This document shows, piece after piece, positions 25,871-37,490 of a stretch of DNA of 64,000 nucleotides. How positions within the stretch are numbered: position 1 is the first letter of the stretch; each line of letters begins with the position of its first letter. The position numbers were made by a program, and so were the translations under genes. Source of the DNA: Telluria mixta (lineage in GTDB: Bacteria > Pseudomonadota > Gammaproteobacteria > Burkholderiales > Burkholderiaceae_D); NCBI RefSeq assembly GCF_029223865.1, contig NZ_CP119520.1, positions 1,674,001-1,738,000 on the forward strand, read 5' to 3'. The notes beneath the pieces are model-generated. The model was not told the origin of the DNA and did not search any database. It saw nothing but the letters and a program-made list of their open reading frames with translations.

Positions 25871-26709
25871 GTACCCAGACCCGCGCCCGGCTGGCCGCAC
25901 TGGCCCTGCTGTGCTTACTGGGCGGATGCGCCCATGCGCCCTCGACGGTGCGCGACAATGCCCAGTTGACGCCCGACACCGCCATCACGCGCGACCTGCT
26001 GGCGCTGCCGCCACCCAAGGGCAGGATCGCCGTGGCCGTGTACGGCATCCGCGACCAGACCGGCCAGTACAAGCCAGCGCCGGACAGCTCCTTCTCCACC
26101 GCGGTGACGCAGGGCGCGTCGTCGATGCTGATCCGGGCGCTGCAGGACTCGGGCTGGTTCGTCCCGGTGGAACGCGAGAACCTGCAGAACCTGCTCACCG
26201 AACGCAAGATCGTGCGCGCGCTGGAGATGCCGCAGCCGGCAGGGACGCCGCCCGTGCAGATCCCGCCCCTGCTGGCGGCGTCGGTCCTGATCGAGGGCGG
26301 CGTCGTCGCCTACGAGAGCAACGTGCGCACCGGCGGCATGGGCGCGCGCTTCCTCGGCATCGGGATGAGCACCCAGTACCGGGTCGACCAGGTGACGGTC
26401 AATCTGCGCACGGTCGACATCCGCGGCGGCCAGATCCTGCAGAGCGTGTCGACCACCAAGACGATTTATTCGTACGAGCTGCATCCGAGCGTCTTCAAGT
26501 TCGTCAACGTGAAGGACCTCGCGGAATTCGAGGCCGGCACGACCCGCAACGAGCCCACGCAGTTGTGCGTCGGCGAGGCGATCGAGTCCGCCGTGGTCCA
26601 CCTGATCGCGCAGGGCATCCGGGCCGGGAACTGGGCGCTGCAGGACGACGCCGGGATGGCCAATCCGGTGCTGCAACGCTACCTGGCCGCCGCAGGGAGA
26701 GCGCCATGA
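25867..26709 (+). CDS. csgG: Curli secretion channel lipoprotein CsgG
   Basis: 280 residues, close to the usual length. A lipoprotein signal with lipobox LLGGC places it in the outer membrane, where nine copies form the curli export pore. Family segments include VAVYGIRDQTGQYKP, GASSMLIRALQDSGWFVPVERENLQNLLTERK and a C-terminal region with SVFKFVNVKDLAEFEAGTTRNEP. It overlaps csgF at its start and the csgB-like gene at its end, so all three are translationally coupled. Confidence 0.97.
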   Translation: MSTQTRARLAALALLCLLGGCAHAPSTVRDNAQLTPDTAITRDLLALPPPKGRIAVAVYGIRDQTGQYKPAPDSSFSTAVTQGASSMLIRALQDSGWFVPVERENLQNLLTERKIVRALEMPQPAGTPPVQIPPLLAASVLIEGGVVAYESNVRTGGMGARFLGIGMSTQYRVDQVTVNLRTVDIRGGQILQSVSTTKTIYSYELHPSVFKFVNVKDLAEFEAGTTRNEPTQLCVGEAIESAVVHLIAQGIRAGNWALQDDAGMANPVLQRYLAAAGRAP

Positions 26710-27107
26710 ACGCGCTGCGGCCCGGCGCCTGCGGCCTGCTGCTGGTGGCCGGCATCCTCGCGGGCGCCCGCGCGGGCGATCTTGCCCCGTCCGAACTCGA
26801 TCCGCCGCTTGCGGCGCCCCGGTCCACGGCAATTCTGCCCGCTCCGGCAGGCAGGGCATCGGTGTCGCAGGCGGGCACCGACAACAGCGCCAGCCTGCTG
26901 CAAACCGGCCTGGACAACGAGGCCGTGGTGCAGCAGAGCGGTCAGCGGAACACGGCCAGCATCCTGCAGGCAGGTAGCGGCAACCGCGCCGGGATCGACC
27001 AGCAGGGCGCGTTGAACACGGCCCGCATCGAGCAGTACGGCCAGCACGGCTATGCGCGCATCACCCAGTACGGCAACGGCAAGTCGGCCACCATCGTTCA
27101 GCATTAG
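26706..27107 (+). CDS. csgB: Curlin minor subunit (CsgB-like nucleator)
   Basis: 133 residues; ATG at 26706 overlaps the csgG stop. A signal peptide is followed by four curlin repeats of about 22 residues with the pattern x-Q-x-G-x-x-N-x-A-x-x-x-Q (for example VSQAGTDNSASLLQTG, IEQYGQHGYARITQYG), ending in ATIVQH. These repeats stack as a beta-solenoid amyloid. Its size and place before the longer curlin suggest the nucleator role of CsgB; the split between CsgA and CsgB roles is inferred from order and length only. Confidence 0.88.
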   Translation: MNALRPGACGLLLVAGILAGARAGDLAPSELDPPLAAPRSTAILPAPAGRASVSQAGTDNSASLLQTGLDNEAVVQQSGQRNTASILQAGSGNRAGIDQQGALNTARIEQYGQHGYARITQYGNGKSATIVQH

Positions 27108-27159
27108 GGGCCGCTGAATCGCTTCCCAATCCGCCCCTGTCCACTTCGAGGAGTACTCC

Positions 27160-28095
27160 ATGAAACTCGCACTCTCGACAATCGCACTCGGTATCAGTCT
27201 GGCTTGCGCCAGCCAGGTTGCGTCGAGCCAGACCATCACGGTCACGCAGCAGGGCGGCGGCAACACCGTCGCCGCGGAGCAGGTTGGCCTGACACCGTAC
27301 GACACAGCGCCGAGCGTCAGCGCATCGATCACGCAGACCGGCAATGACAACCACGTGGGCGGCCCCGGGGCCACGAGCAGCGGCATCTTCCAGCGCGACG
27401 CCCGTTACGGCGTGGCCGCCGTGGTCAGCCAGGACGGCACGGGAAACAATGCAGGCATCACGCAGGATGGCGCCAGGGGGTCGTTCGGCCTGAACGAAGC
27501 CAGGATCACGCAGCGCGGGAACGGGAACGATGCCGCGATCGCGCAGGCTATCGTGACGACGAGCCCTGTCATCGTCGACCAGAACGGCAGCGGCAACGTC
27601 GCCCGCGTGGAACAGATCGACAGCGCCGACACGGAAATCCGGACGTCCCAGACCGGCACGGGCAACAGGTTGACGGTCAGCCAGCAGGGAGGCACGCGTC
27701 ACGGCCCGACGATCACGCAGACGGGCGATGGGAATACGGTAGCGGTGGTCGCCAACAACATGCTGGCGGGTGGCCCGGACATCGTGCAGAACGGCACCCG
27801 GAACAGCGCGAGCACGACGCAGAACGATGGCTGGGATGACTCGCTCACGATCCGGCAGGACGGATCGGACAACAGTGCCGACGTCAGTCAGACCGGCGAC
27901 GACCATGTCGCCGACATCAACCAGGTCGGCAACGCCAACCTGGCCAGGGTAATCCAGGCCGGTGCCGGCAACACGGCCACGATTGCGCAGATCGGCAACA
28001 CCAACACCGCGACGGTGGGCCAGGACGGTCAAGGCTATGTGGCCAACGTCAACCAGACGGGCTCGGGCAACTGGACGAACATCTACCAGCACTGA
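27160..28095 (+). CDS. csgA: Curlin major subunit-like protein with about 12 repeats (CsgA-like)
   Basis: 311 residues, about twice the size of enterobacterial CsgA. GAGGAG precedes the ATG. After the signal peptide (to about ASSQ) come about 12 curlin repeats of 22-30 residues (ITQTGNDNHVG, VSQDGTGNNAG, INQVGNANLARVIQAG, IAQIGNTNTATVGQDG), some with irregular insertions in the first half; it ends in WTNIYQH much as CsgB ends in ATIVQH. It should be secreted through CsgG and polymerise into extracellular amyloid fibres for biofilm and adhesion. No csgC-like chaperone gene follows. Confidence 0.9.
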   Translation: MKLALSTIALGISLACASQVASSQTITVTQQGGGNTVAAEQVGLTPYDTAPSVSASITQTGNDNHVGGPGATSSGIFQRDARYGVAAVVSQDGTGNNAGITQDGARGSFGLNEARITQRGNGNDAAIAQAIVTTSPVIVDQNGSGNVARVEQIDSADTEIRTSQTGTGNRLTVSQQGGTRHGPTITQTGDGNTVAVVANNMLAGGPDIVQNGTRNSASTTQNDGWDDSLTIRQDGSDNSADVSQTGDDHVADINQVGNANLARVIQAGAGNTATIAQIGNTNTATVGQDGQGYVANVNQTGSGNWTNIYQH

Positions 28096-28112
28096 GGCCG
28101 ACAGGCGACTGC

Positions 28113-28143
28113 AAAAAAAAACGGCACCCGAAGGTGCCGTTTT
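28113..28143. terminator. Bidirectional terminator between csgA and rpoC
   Basis: Stem ACGGCACC/GGTGCCGT with a CGAA loop, eight A residues on the left and TTT on the right. The minus strand therefore has an eight-T run, so it is strongest as the rpoC terminator, and it also lies 18 bases after csgA. Confidence 0.9.
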
Positions 28144-28173
28144 CATCAGCTGTTTAAGCTAGGACCGAAGCGA

Positions 28174-31100
28174 TCACTCGCCGTCGCCGTGGTGCTGCTC
28201 GACCGAAGCCGCAGCCTGCTGCTGGTCTTCCATCGCCTGCAGCTCGGCAGCCATGTTGGCCTTCTCCTGCTGCAGCAGCGCTGCGCGCTCTTCGGCTTCC
28301 CACGCTTCTTTCTCCTTGCGGGCGCGGTGGAATGCCAGACCGGTACCGCCCGGGATCAGGCGGCCGACGATGACGTTTTCCTTCAGGCCGCGCAGACCGT
28401 CGCGCTTGCCCATGATCGCCGCTTCGGTCAGCACGCGGGTGGTTTCCTGGAACGATGCGGCCGAGATGAACGAGTCGGTCGACAGCGACGCCTTGGTAAT
28501 ACCCAGCAGCACGTTCTCGTAGGTCGCCGGCAGCTTGCCTGCGGCCGTCACGCGGTCGTTTTCTTCCAGCAGTTCCGAACGCTCCACCTGCTCGCCGACG
28601 ATGTAGTCGGTGTCGCCGGCTTCGACGATCTGAACACGACGCAGCATCTGGCGAACGATCACCTCGATGTGCTTGTCGTTGATCTTCACGCCCTGCAGAC
28701 GGTACACGTCCTGCACTTCGTCGACGATGTAGCGGGCCAGCGCTTCGATACCCAGCAGGCGCAGGATGTCTTGCGGATCGGCCGGGCCGTCCACGATCAT
28801 CTCGCCCTTGTTCACCACCTGGCCGTCGTGCACCAGCACTTGCTTGTCCTTCGTGATCAGGAACTCGTGCTTGTTGCCGTCCATGTCGGTGATTTCCAGG
28901 CGCTGCTTGCCCTTGGTCTCTTTACCGAATGCGACCGTACCGGTGACTTCCGCCAGCATGCCGGCATCTTTCGGCGAACGGGCTTCGAACAGCTCGGCAA
29001 CGCGCGGCAGACCACCGGTAATGTCACGGGTCTTCTGCGATTCGGTCGGGATACGTGCAAGCACTTCACCCACGGACGCCTGCTGGCCATCTTTCACCAT
29101 GATCAGCGCGCCGACCTGGAAGCCGATCGTCACGGCGTGTTCCGTGCCGGCGATCTTGACTTCCTGGCCTTGTTCGTTCAGCAGCTTGACCTGCGGACGC
29201 AGGACCTTGCTGGCCGAACCGCGGCGTTTCGGGTCGATCGCCACCAGGGTCGACAGGCCGGTCACGTCGTCGACCTGGCGAGCGACGGTGACGCCCTCTT
29301 CCACGTTCTCGAACTTGATCGTGCCACCGTATTCCGTGATGATCGGACGGGTCAGCGGGTCCCACGTTGCCAGCGGCACGCCGGCTTTCACCACCATGCC
29401 GTCCTGGACAGCCAGGGTCGCGCCGTACGGCACCTTGTGACGCTCGCGCTCGCGGCCGTGGTCGTCCGTGATCAGCACTTCGCCCGAACGCGAAATGACG
29501 ATCTGGGCGCCCTTGCCGTTGGTCACGTAACGCATAGTCGCCGTGAAGCGGACCGTACCGTTCGACTTGGCTTCCACCGACGATGCCACTGCCGCACGCG
29601 ATGCCGCACCACCGATGTGGAACGTACGCATGGTCAGCTGGGTACCCGGCTCACCGATCGACTGTGCTGCGACCACACCGACAGCTTCGCCGGAGTTGAC
29701 CAGCATGCCGCGGCCCAGGTCGCGGCCGTAGCACTTCGCGCACAGGCCATAACGGGTGTCGCAGTTCAGCGGCGTACGGACCTTGACTTCGTCGATGCCC
29801 AGACGCTCGATCTCTTCGACCATGTCTTCGTCCAGCAGCGTGCCGGCTTCGTACAGGGTCGCCTGCGTTTCCGGATTGACGACGTCGGTACCGGTCACGC
29901 GGCCCAGGATACGGTCGCGCAGGGCTTCGATCACTTCACCGCCTTCGACCATCGCCTTCATGTGCGTGCCGTTGGTGGTGCCGCAATCGTCTTCCGTCAC
30001 GACCAGATCCTGCGTCACGTCGACCAGACGACGGGTCAGGTAACCCGAGTTTGCCGTCTTCAGCGCGGTGTCGGCCAGACCTTTACGGGCGCCGTGCGTC
30101 GAGATGAAGTACTGCAGAACGTTCAGGCCTTCGCGGAAGTTCGCGGTAATCGGCGTTTCGATAATCGAGCCATCCGGCTTCGCCATCAGGCCGCGCATAC
30201 CGGCCAGCTGACGAATCTGGGCTGCGGAACCACGGGCGCCCGAGTCGGCCATCATGTAAATGGCGTTGAACGACTCTTGCGTACCCTGGGTGCCGTCGCG
30301 CTTCGTGACCGGCTCGACTTTCAGCTGGTCCATCATCGCCTTGCCCACTTCGTCCGAGGTCTTGCCCCAGATGTCGACGACCTTGTTGTAACGCTCGCCG
30401 GCGGTGACCAGACCCGAGGCGTACTGCTGCTCGATCTGCTTCACTTCCGCTTCGGCGGTCGAGATCATGGTCTTCTTGACGTCCGGGATCAGCATGTCGT
30501 CCACGGCGATCGAGATACCGGCGCGCGTTGCGAGACGGAAGCCGGACTGCATCAGCTTGTCGGCAAACACGACGGTCGCACGCAGGCCGCACTTGCGGAA
30601 CGACGTGTTGATCAGCTTCGAGATCTCTTTCTTCTTCAGCGCGCGGTTCAGCACCGAGAACGGCAGGCCTTTCGGCAGGATCTCGGACAGGATCGCACGG
30701 CCGACCGTGGTCTCGTAACGGGTCAGCGTCTGGTCGAAACCGCCTTCGGCGTTGCGCGGGAATTCCACGATACGCACGGTGATGCGGGTCGCCAGTTCGA
30801 CTTCCTTGTTGTCGTACGCGCGGATGACTTCCGACACGTCCGGGAACAGCATGCCTTCGCCCTTGGCGTTGATCGCCTCGCGGGTCGCGTAGTACAGACC
30901 CAGCACGATATCCTGGGACGGCACGATCGACGGTTCGCCGTTCGACGGGAACAGGATGTTGTTCGACGCCAGCATCAGCGTACGCGCTTCCATCTGTGCT
31001 TCGATCGACAGCGGGACGTGGACTGCCATCTGGTCACCGTCGAAGTCGGCGTTGAACGCCGCGCAGACCAGCGGGTGCAGCTGGATCGCTTTACCTTCGA

Positions 31101-32424
31101 TCAGGACCGGCTCGAACGCCTGGATACCGAGACGGTGCAGCGTCGGCGCACGGTTCAGCATCACCGGGTGTTCCTTGATGACTTCTTCCAGGATGTCCCA
31201 GACGACCGGTTCCTGCTGCTCGACGAGCTTCTTCGCAGCCTTGATGGTGGTCGCGAGACCCATCAGTTCCAGCTTGTTGAAGATGAACGGCTTGAACAGC
31301 TCGAGCGCCATCAGCTTCGGCAGACCGCACTGGTGCAGTTTCAGCTGCGGACCCACCACGATGACCGAACGGCCCGAGTAGTCGACGCGCTTGCCCAGCA
31401 GGTTCTGACGGAAGCGGCCGCCCTTACCCTTGATCATTTCAGCCAGCGACTTCAGCGGACGCTTGTTGGCGCCGGTCATCGCCTTGCCGCGACGGCCGTT
31501 GTCCAGCAGCGAGTCCACTGCTTCCTGCAGCATGCGCTTCTCGTTACGCGTAATGATTTCCGGAGCGCGCAGTTCCATCAGGCGCTTCAGGCGGTTATTA
31601 CGGTTGATGACGCGGCGATACAGGTCGTTCAGGTCGGACGTGGCGAAACGGCCGCCATCCAGCGGGACGAGCGGACGCAGCTCCGGCGGCAGGACCGGGA
31701 GCACTTCCATGATCATCCATTCCGGCTTGATGCCCGAACGCTGGAACGCCTCGAGCACTTTCAGGCGCTTGGCGTATTTCTTGATCTTGGCTTCCGACTT
31801 CGACTCTTTGAGTTCGACGCGCAGGGCTTCGGCTTCGCGGTCGATGTCGATCGAGCGCAGCAGTTCACGGATGCCTTCGGCGCCCATGAATGCGGTGAAG
31901 TCGTCGCCGTACTCTTCGTACTTGGCGGCGTAGTCGTCTTCCGACATGATCTGGCACTTCTTCAGCGGGGTCATGCCCGGATCGGTCACGACGTATGCTT
32001 CGAAGTACAGGACGCGTTCGATATCGCGCAGCGTCATGTCCAGGACCATGCCCAGGCGCGACGGCAGCGACTTCAGGAACCAGATGTGCGCGACCGGCGA
32101 GGCCAGCTCGATGTGGCCCATGCGCTCACGACGGACTTTCGCCAGGGTGACTTCGACGCCGCACTTCTCGCAGATGACGCCGCGGTGCTTCAGGCGCTTG
32201 TACTTGCCGCACAGGCATTCGTAGTCCTTGATCGGACCAAAGATTTTTGCGCAAAACAGGCCATCACGTTCCGGCTTGAACGTACGGTAGTTGATGGTCT
32301 CCGGCTTCTTGACTTCGCCGAACGACCACGAACGGATTTTCTCGGGCGACGCCAGGCCAATCTTGATGGCGTCGAAGCTCTCGTTTTGCTGAACTTGCTT
32401 GAATAGATCGAGCAGTGCTTTCAT
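28174..32424 (-). CDS. rpoC: DNA-directed RNA polymerase subunit beta'
   Basis: 1416 residues, usual length for betaproteobacteria. Beta' holds the catalytic centre of RNA polymerase: NADFDGDQM near residue 460 carries the three Mg-binding Asp. The N-terminal zinc finger has CLCGKYKR and CEKCG near residues 70-90, and the second zinc site has [11 protein letters not shown] near 890. The bridge helix and trigger loop region ([22 protein letters not shown]) is intact. GGAGTG precedes the ATG. The gene is last in the ribosomal/RNA polymerase operon, and is separated from rpoB by an unusual repeat-bearing spacer. Confidence 0.99.
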   Translation of the reverse strand: MKALLDLFKQVQQNESFDAIKIGLASPEKIRSWSFGEVKKPETINYRTFKPERDGLFCAKIFGPIKDYECLCGKYKRLKHRGVICEKCGVEVTLAKVRRERMGHIELASPVAHIWFLKSLPSRLGMVLDMTLRDIERVLYFEAYVVTDPGMTPLKKCQIMSEDDYAAKYEEYGDDFTAFMGAEGIRELLRSIDIDREAEALRVELKESKSEAKIKKYAKRLKVLEAFQRSGIKPEWMIMEVLPVLPPELRPLVPLDGGRFATSDLNDLYRRVINRNNRLKRLMELRAPEIITRNEKRMLQEAVDSLLDNGRRGKAMTGANKRPLKSLAEMIKGKGGRFRQNLLGKRVDYSGRSVIVVGPQLKLHQCGLPKLMALELFKPFIFNKLELMGLATTIKAAKKLVEQQEPVVWDILEEVIKEHPVMLNRAPTLHRLGIQAFEPVLIEGKAIQLHPLVCAAFNADFDGDQMAVHVPLSIEAQMEARTLMLASNNILFPSNGEPSIVPSQDIVLGLYYATREAINAKGEGMLFPDVSEVIRAYDNKEVELATRITVRIVEFPRNAEGGFDQTLTRYETTVGRAILSEILPKGLPFSVLNRALKKKEISKLINTSFRKCGLRATVVFADKLMQSGFRLATRAGISIAVDDMLIPDVKKTMISTAEAEVKQIEQQYASGLVTAGERYNKVVDIWGKTSDEVGKAMMDQLKVEPVTKRDGTQGTQESFNAIYMMADSGARGSAAQIRQLAGMRGLMAKPDGSIIETPITANFREGLNVLQYFISTHGARKGLADTALKTANSGYLTRRLVDVTQDLVVTEDDCGTTNGTHMKAMVEGGEVIEALRDRILGRVTGTDVVNPETQATLYEAGTLLDEDMVEEIERLGIDEVKVRTPLNCDTRYGLCAKCYGRDLGRGMLVNSGEAVGVVAAQSIGEPGTQLTMRTFHIGGAASRAAVASSVEAKSNGTVRFTATMRYVTNGKGAQIVISRSGEVLITDDHGRERERHKVPYGATLAVQDGMVVKAGVPLATWDPLTRPIITEYGGTIKFENVEEGVTVARQVDDVTGLSTLVAIDPKRRGSASKVLRPQVKLLNEQGQEVKIAGTEHAVTIGFQVGALIMVKDGQQASVGEVLARIPTESQKTRDITGGLPRVAELFEARSPKDAGMLAEVTGTVAFGKETKGKQRLEITDMDGNKHEFLITKDKQVLVHDGQVVNKGEMIVDGPADPQDILRLLGIEALARYIVDEVQDVYRLQGVKINDKHIEVIVRQMLRRVQIVEAGDTDYIVGEQVERSELLEENDRVTAAGKLPATYENVLLGITKASLSTDSFISAASFQETTRVLTEAAIMGKRDGLRGLKENVIVGRLIPGGTGLAFHRARKEKEAWEAEERAALLQQEKANMAAELQAMEDQQQAAASVEQHHGDGE

Positions 32425-32543
32425 TTATCACTCCGGGTGATTGAATTCTGTACCTACTACTACCGCCAGCTTCTCACTGATTTTCGCCAGTGCTTGCTGG
32501 AACCGCTAGCCCTAAAACTGCCGTTGCCGACATTGTCGACACC

Positions 32544-32573
32544 GCCTCCCCGCGCAGGCGGGGATCCAAGTTT
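32544..32573. repeat. Palindromic REP-like repeat, copy B1 (rpoB-rpoC spacer)
   Basis: GCCTCCCCGCGCAGGCGG hairpin followed by GATCCAAGTTT, the same family as the copies at 10.4 and 38.3 kb. Confidence 0.88.
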
Positions 32574-32589
32574 TTCGGCCTATTAACCG

Positions 32590-32620
32590 AACTTAGGTTC
32601 CCGCCTGCGCGGGAACGACG
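32590..32620. repeat. Palindromic REP-like repeat, copy B2 (rpoB-rpoC spacer)
   Basis: AACTTAGGTTCCCGCC...GGGAACGACG, inverted relative to B1 and 16 bases away. The pair occupies the middle of the 244-base spacer between rpoB and rpoC and is transcribed with them. Confidence 0.88.
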
Positions 32621-32668
32621 ATGTCGAGGTCGCGGGCCAGCCCGAAGGCTGGCGGCCGTGCTGCTGTC

Positions 32669-35600
32669 TTAGCTGCGCTCGAGATCGATGTCGATACCCA
32701 GCGAACGAATTTCCTTCACCAGCACGTTGAACGATTCCGGCATACCGGCGTCGATCACGTGGTCGCCCTTGACCAGGTTCTCGTACACCTTCGTACGGCC
32801 GTTCACGTCGTCCGACTTGACGGTCAGCATTTCCTGCAGCACGTACGATGCGCCGTACGCTTCCAGTGCCCACACCTCCATCTCACCGAAGCGCTGGCCA
32901 CCGAACTGGGCTTTACCACCCAGCGGCTGCTGCGTCACCAGCGAGTACGGACCGGTCGAGCGGGCGTGCATCTTGTCGTCGACCAGGTGGTGCAGCTTCA
33001 GCATGTGCATGAAGCCCACGGTCACCTTGCGCTCGAATGCTTCGCCGGTGCGGCCGTCGTACATCGTGACCTGGTTCTTCGACGGGGTCATGCCCAGGTG
33101 GGTCGCGATCTCGTCCGGGAAGGCCAGATCCAGCATGCGGCGGATCTCTTCTTCGTGGGCACCGTCGAACACCGGGGTCGCGAACGGCACGCCGTTCTTG
33201 AGGTTGTTCGCCAGCTCGACGATTTCCTGGTCGCTGAAGTTGTCCAGGTCTTCCTTCTTGCCGGTTTCGTTGTAGATCTTGCCCAGGAAGGCGCGCAGCT
33301 GCTCGGTCTCGGCCTTGGCCTTGATCATTTCGCCCAGGCGCAGGCCCAGACCTTTCGCTGCCCAGCCCAGGTGGGTTTCCAGGATCTGACCGACGTTCAT
33401 ACGCGACGGAACGCCCAGCGGGTTCAGCACGACGTCGGCCGGCGTACCGTCGGCCATGAACGGCATGTCTTCCACCGGCACGATACGCGAGACCACACCC
33501 TTGTTACCGTGGCGGCCTGCCATCTTGTCGCCCGACTGCAGGCGGCGCTTGACGGCCAGGTAGACCTTGACCATCTTCTGCACGCCCGGCTGCAGCTCGT
33601 CGCCCTGCGTGAGCTTCTTGCGCTTCTCTTCGAAGGCCAGGTCGAACTGGTGACGCTTCTCGTTGATCGACTCCTTCATCGCCTCCAGTGCGTTGGCGGT
33701 TTCGTCGTCGGCCGGACGGATGTCGAACCAGTGGAACTTGTCCAGGTCGTCCAGGTAAGCCTTGTCGATCACGGCACCCTTCGCCAGCTTCTTCGGACCG
33801 CCGTTGACGGTCTTGCCGACGAGCAGACGCTCGAGACGCTGGAACGCGTCGCCTTCCACAATGCGCAGCTGGTCGTTCAGGTCCAGGCGGAAGCGCTTCA
33901 GCTCGTCGTCGATGATCTGCTGGGCGCGCTTGTCGCGCACGATGCCTTCACGCGTGAACACCTGCACGTCGATCACGGTACCGACCATGCCCGACGGCAC
34001 GCGCAGCGACGTGTCCTTCACGTCCGACGCCTTCTCACCGAAGATCGCGCGCAGCAGCTTCTCTTCCGGCGTCAGCTGGGTTTCGCCCTTCGGCGTCACC
34101 TTACCGACCAGCACGTCACCAGCCTGCACTTCGGCGCCGATGTAGACGATGCCCGACTCGTCCAGGCGAGCCAGCTGGTTTTCCGCCAGGTTCGAGATGT
34201 CGCGGGTGATTTCTTCAGGGCCCAGCTTCGTATCACGCGCAACAACCGACAGTTCCTCGATGTGGATCGAGGTGTAGCGGTCATCCTTGACGACGTTTTC
34301 CGAGATCAGGATCGAATCCTCGAAGTTCAGGCCGTTCCACGGCATGAACGCCACCAGCATGTTCTGGCCCAGTGCCAGTTCGCCCAGGTCGGTCGAGGCG
34401 CCGTCGGCGATGACGTCGCCGCGTGCCACGCGATCGCCCACTTTCACGATCGGACGCTGGTTGATGTTGGTGTTCTGGTTCGAACGGGTGTACTTGATCA
34501 GGTTGTAGATGTCGACACCGACTTCGCCAGCCTGCGCTTCTTCGTCGTTCACGCGGATCACCACGCGGCCGGCGTCGACGTAATCGACGATACCGCCACG
34601 GGTTGCCTGCACGGTCGTGCCCGAGTCCACCGCGACGGTGCGCTCGATGCCGGTACCGACGAAGGCTTTCTCCGGACGCAGGCAAGGCACGGCCTGGCGC
34701 TGCATGTTGGCGCCCATCAGTGCACGGTTCGCGTCGTCGTGCTCGAGGAACGGAATCAGCGATGCTGCCACCGACACGATCTGGCCCGGGGCCACGTCCA
34801 TGTACTGGATGCGTTCCGGCGAGACCAGGATCGTTTCACCGGCTTCACGTGCCGACACCAGTTCGTCGACCAGCGTACCGCTCTCGTCGATCGCGGCGTT
34901 CGCCTGGGCGATGATGTAGCGGCCTTCTTCGATCGCCGACAGGTATTCGATCTTGTCGGTGACTTTCGAACCGTCGACCTTGCGGTACGGGGTTTCCAGG
35001 AAGCCGTACTCGTTCAGGCGGGCGAACAGTGCCAGCGAGTTGATCAGGCCGATGTTCGGGCCTTCAGGCGTTTCGATCGGGCAGACGCGGCCGTAGTGGG
35101 TCGGGTGCACGTCGCGCACTTCGAAGCCGGCGCGCTCGCGGGTCAGGCCGCCCGGGCCCAGTGCGGAGACACGGCGTTTGTGCGTGATTTCCGACAGCGG
35201 GTTCGTCTGGTCCATGAACTGCGACAGCTGCGAGGAACCGAAGAATTCGCGGATCGCGGCCGAGATCGGCTTGCTGTTGATCAGGTCGTGCGGCATCAGG
35301 TTGTCCGCTTCGGCCTGGCCGAGGCGTTCCTTGACGGCGCGCTCAACACGCACGAGGCCAGCGCGGAACTGGTTTTCGGCCAGTTCGCCCACGCAACGCA
35401 CGCGGCGGTTACCCAGGTGATCGATGTCGTCGACTTCGCCGCGGCCATTGCGCAGCTCGACCAGGATCTTGATCACGGCCAGGATGTCTTCGTTCGACAG
35501 GGTCATGTCGCCGACCAGTTCATCACGGCCGATGCGACGGTTGAACTTCATGCGGCCCACGGCCGACAGGTCGTAGCGTTCCGGGCTGTAGAACAGGCCG

Positions 35601-36778
35601 TGGAACAGCGCTTCCACCGATTCTTCGGTCGGCGGTTCGCCAGGACGCATCATGCGGTAGATCGCCACGCGCGCAGCGGTCTGGTCGGCGGTGTCGTCGG
35701 TGCGCAGCGTCTGCGAGATGTAGGCACCCTGGTCCAGGTCGTTGGTGTACAGCGTCTGGATCGCGTCGATGTTCGCGTCGCGCAGCTTGCCCAGCAGCTC
35801 GTCGGTCAGCTCGTCGTTGGCATTGGCGATGATTTCGCCCGTGTCGCCGTCGACGACGTTCTTCGCCAGCACGCGGCCGATCAGGTAGTCTTCCGGCACC
35901 GAGATGTGGGTGATGCCGGCGTTCTCGACGTCACGCACGTTCTTGGCGTTGATGCGCTTGTCCTTCGTCACGAGCGTCTTGCCCGATTTCGGATCGACGA
36001 TGTCGAAACGCGCGACTTCACCGCGCAGGCGCTCGGCCACGAATTCCAGTTCCGCGCCTTCCGAGCGCAGGTTGAAGTTGTCGAACACGAAGAAGTTCGC
36101 GAGGATCTGCTCCGGCGTCATGCCGATGGCTTTCAGCAGGATCGTCACCGGCATCTTGCGGCGGCGGTCGACGCGGAAGAACAGGATGTCCTTCGGGTCG
36201 AACTCGAAGTCCAGCCACGAGCCGCGGTAAGGGATGATACGTGCCGAGAACAGCAGCTTGCCCGACGAGTGCGTCTTGCCGCGGTCGTGCTCGAAGAACA
36301 CGCCCGGCGAACGGTGCAGCTGCGAGACGATCACGCGCTCGGTGCCGTTGATCACGAACGAACCATTGGCGGTCATGAGCGGCAGTTCGCCCATGTACAC
36401 TTCCTGTTCCTTCATTTCCTTCACGACCGGCTTGGTCGGCGATTCCTTGTCCAGGATCACCAGGCGCACCTTGGCGCGCAGCGGCGACGCGAAGGTCAGA
36501 CCGCGTTGTTGGCATTCCTTGACGTCGAAAGCGGGGTCACCCAGCACGTAAGAGAGGAACTCGAGGCGCGCAAAACCGTTGTGCGACACGATCGGGAAGA
36601 TGGAGGTGAAAGCCGATTGCAGACCTTCGTTCTTGCGTACGGAGGGCCCAGCATCCGCTTGCAGGAAATTCTCGTAAGACTCCAGCTGCGTAGCGAGGAG
36701 GTAGGGAACGTTGTGAACGTTGGCGCGCTTCGCGAACGACTTGCGAATGCGTTTCTTCTCAGTAAATGAGTAGTGCAT
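32669..36778 (-). CDS. rpoB: DNA-directed RNA polymerase subunit beta
   Basis: 1369 residues from ATG 36778, chosen because GGAG lies five bases upstream; a GTG two codons earlier would overlap that site. All beta landmarks are present, including the rifampicin pocket [20 protein letters not shown] and RVSALGPGG, with the residues usually changed in resistant strains (Asp of FMDQ, His of THKRR, Ser of RVSALG) in their wild-type form. The C-terminal [10 protein letters not shown] and the clamp segment near [15 protein letters not shown] are intact. It is preceded by rplL with a 282-base gap that contains a strong hairpin. Confidence 0.99.
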   Translation of the reverse strand: MHYSFTEKKRIRKSFAKRANVHNVPYLLATQLESYENFLQADAGPSVRKNEGLQSAFTSIFPIVSHNGFARLEFLSYVLGDPAFDVKECQQRGLTFASPLRAKVRLVILDKESPTKPVVKEMKEQEVYMGELPLMTANGSFVINGTERVIVSQLHRSPGVFFEHDRGKTHSSGKLLFSARIIPYRGSWLDFEFDPKDILFFRVDRRRKMPVTILLKAIGMTPEQILANFFVFDNFNLRSEGAELEFVAERLRGEVARFDIVDPKSGKTLVTKDKRINAKNVRDVENAGITHISVPEDYLIGRVLAKNVVDGDTGEIIANANDELTDELLGKLRDANIDAIQTLYTNDLDQGAYISQTLRTDDTADQTAARVAIYRMMRPGEPPTEESVEALFHGLFYSPERYDLSAVGRMKFNRRIGRDELVGDMTLSNEDILAVIKILVELRNGRGEVDDIDHLGNRRVRCVGELAENQFRAGLVRVERAVKERLGQAEADNLMPHDLINSKPISAAIREFFGSSQLSQFMDQTNPLSEITHKRRVSALGPGGLTRERAGFEVRDVHPTHYGRVCPIETPEGPNIGLINSLALFARLNEYGFLETPYRKVDGSKVTDKIEYLSAIEEGRYIIAQANAAIDESGTLVDELVSAREAGETILVSPERIQYMDVAPGQIVSVAASLIPFLEHDDANRALMGANMQRQAVPCLRPEKAFVGTGIERTVAVDSGTTVQATRGGIVDYVDAGRVVIRVNDEEAQAGEVGVDIYNLIKYTRSNQNTNINQRPIVKVGDRVARGDVIADGASTDLGELALGQNMLVAFMPWNGLNFEDSILISENVVKDDRYTSIHIEELSVVARDTKLGPEEITRDISNLAENQLARLDESGIVYIGAEVQAGDVLVGKVTPKGETQLTPEEKLLRAIFGEKASDVKDTSLRVPSGMVGTVIDVQVFTREGIVRDKRAQQIIDDELKRFRLDLNDQLRIVEGDAFQRLERLLVGKTVNGGPKKLAKGAVIDKAYLDDLDKFHWFDIRPADDETANALEAMKESINEKRHQFDLAFEEKRKKLTQGDELQPGVQKMVKVYLAVKRRLQSGDKMAGRHGNKGVVSRIVPVEDMPFMADGTPADVVLNPLGVPSRMNVGQILETHLGWAAKGLGLRLGEMIKAKAETEQLRAFLGKIYNETGKKEDLDNFSDQEIVELANNLKNGVPFATPVFDGAHEEEIRRMLDLAFPDEIATHLGMTPSKNQVTMYDGRTGEAFERKVTVGFMHMLKLHHLVDDKMHARSTGPYSLVTQQPLGGKAQFGGQRFGEMEVWALEAYGASYVLQEMLTVKSDDVNGRTKVYENLVKGDHVIDAGMPESFNVLVKEIRSLGIDIDLERS

Positions 36779-36947
36779 GGACACTCCGTGAGTGACAGAA
36801 AGGATGAGAATTCAGGAATTGCCAGTGGTTAAGCCACCACATGCAAGGCCTCAAATCTCGCCGCATTCCGCCGGGTGATTGGGAACCGGTGCTGCTGTGT
36901 TACGATAATGCTGTGCTGCGGTGCTTCCAAAACAGGGGTACTGCATC

Positions 36948-36969
36948 TTTTGTCGTAGGGACGACAAAA
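36948..36969 (-). promoter_or_regulatory. Hairpin in the rplL-rpoB spacer (possible attenuator or processing site)
   Basis: Perfect 9-bp stem TTTTGTCGT/ACGACAAAA with a 4-base loop in the 282-base region between rplL and rpoB. No T-run follows on the minus strand, so simple termination is unlikely. In E. coli the same spacer contains an attenuator and an RNase III cut site; this hairpin may have a similar role (inference). Confidence 0.55.
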
Positions 36970-37060
36970 GAGCCAAAGCCGCATACCCCACCTTCCGGCG
37001 GGGATCTGCGCGCTTTGACTCCGGCGCCGGGCGCTGATTCCAGCGCCCTTTGCATATGTA

Positions 37061-37438
37061 TTACTTGAGCTCGGCCTTGGCGCCAGCTTCTTCCAGCTTC
37101 TTCTTGGCGGCTTCAGCGTCAGCTTTCGGCAGGGCTTCCTTGACAGTCTTCGGTGCGCCGTCGACCAGGTCTTTGGCTTCTTTCAGGCCCAGACCGGTGA
37201 TTTCGCGGACGGCCTTGATGACGCCGACCTTGTTCGCGCCGACTTCAGCCAGCACGACGTTGAATTCGGTCTGCTCTTCAGCAGCCGGTGCACCAGCGGC
37301 GGCGCCGCCAGCTGCCGGAGCTGCCATTGCAGCTGCCGACACGCCGAATTTCTCTTCGAATGCCTTGACCAGGTCGTTCAGTTCCATGACCGACATTGCG
37401 CCAACTGCGTCCAGGAACTCTTCTTTGCTAATTGCCAT
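37061..37438 (-). CDS. rplL: 50S ribosomal protein L7/L12
   Basis: 125 residues from ATG 37438 (GGAG six bases upstream). The N-terminal dimerisation helices ([29 protein letters not shown]), the Ala/Gly-rich hinge, and the C-terminal factor-binding domain ([24 protein letters not shown]) are all standard. It forms the L12 stalk that recruits translation GTPases. It follows rplJ by 52 bases. Confidence 0.99.
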   Translation of the reverse strand: MAISKEEFLDAVGAMSVMELNDLVKAFEEKFGVSAAAMAAPAAGGAAAGAPAAEEQTEFNVVLAEVGANKVGVIKAVREITGLGLKEAKDLVDGAPKTVKEALPKADAEAAKKKLEEAGAKAELK

Positions 37439-37490
37439 TTGAAACTCCAAATATTTGATGTGTGATTAGTACTTGACCAAAAAAGCTTGA

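Noticed and set aside
26780..28095. Possible repeat array (CRISPR-like or DNA satellite) in the curlin genes
   Set aside because: The periodicity is at protein level (22-residue amyloid repeats); the DNA units are not identical and have no spacers.
28189..36769. Very long open frames opposite rpoC (28189-32406) and rpoB (32621-36769) on the + strand
   Set aside because: They are antisense shadows of high-GC coding DNA; the translated strings are rich in Arg, His and Val without domain features, while the minus-strand proteins are unmistakable.
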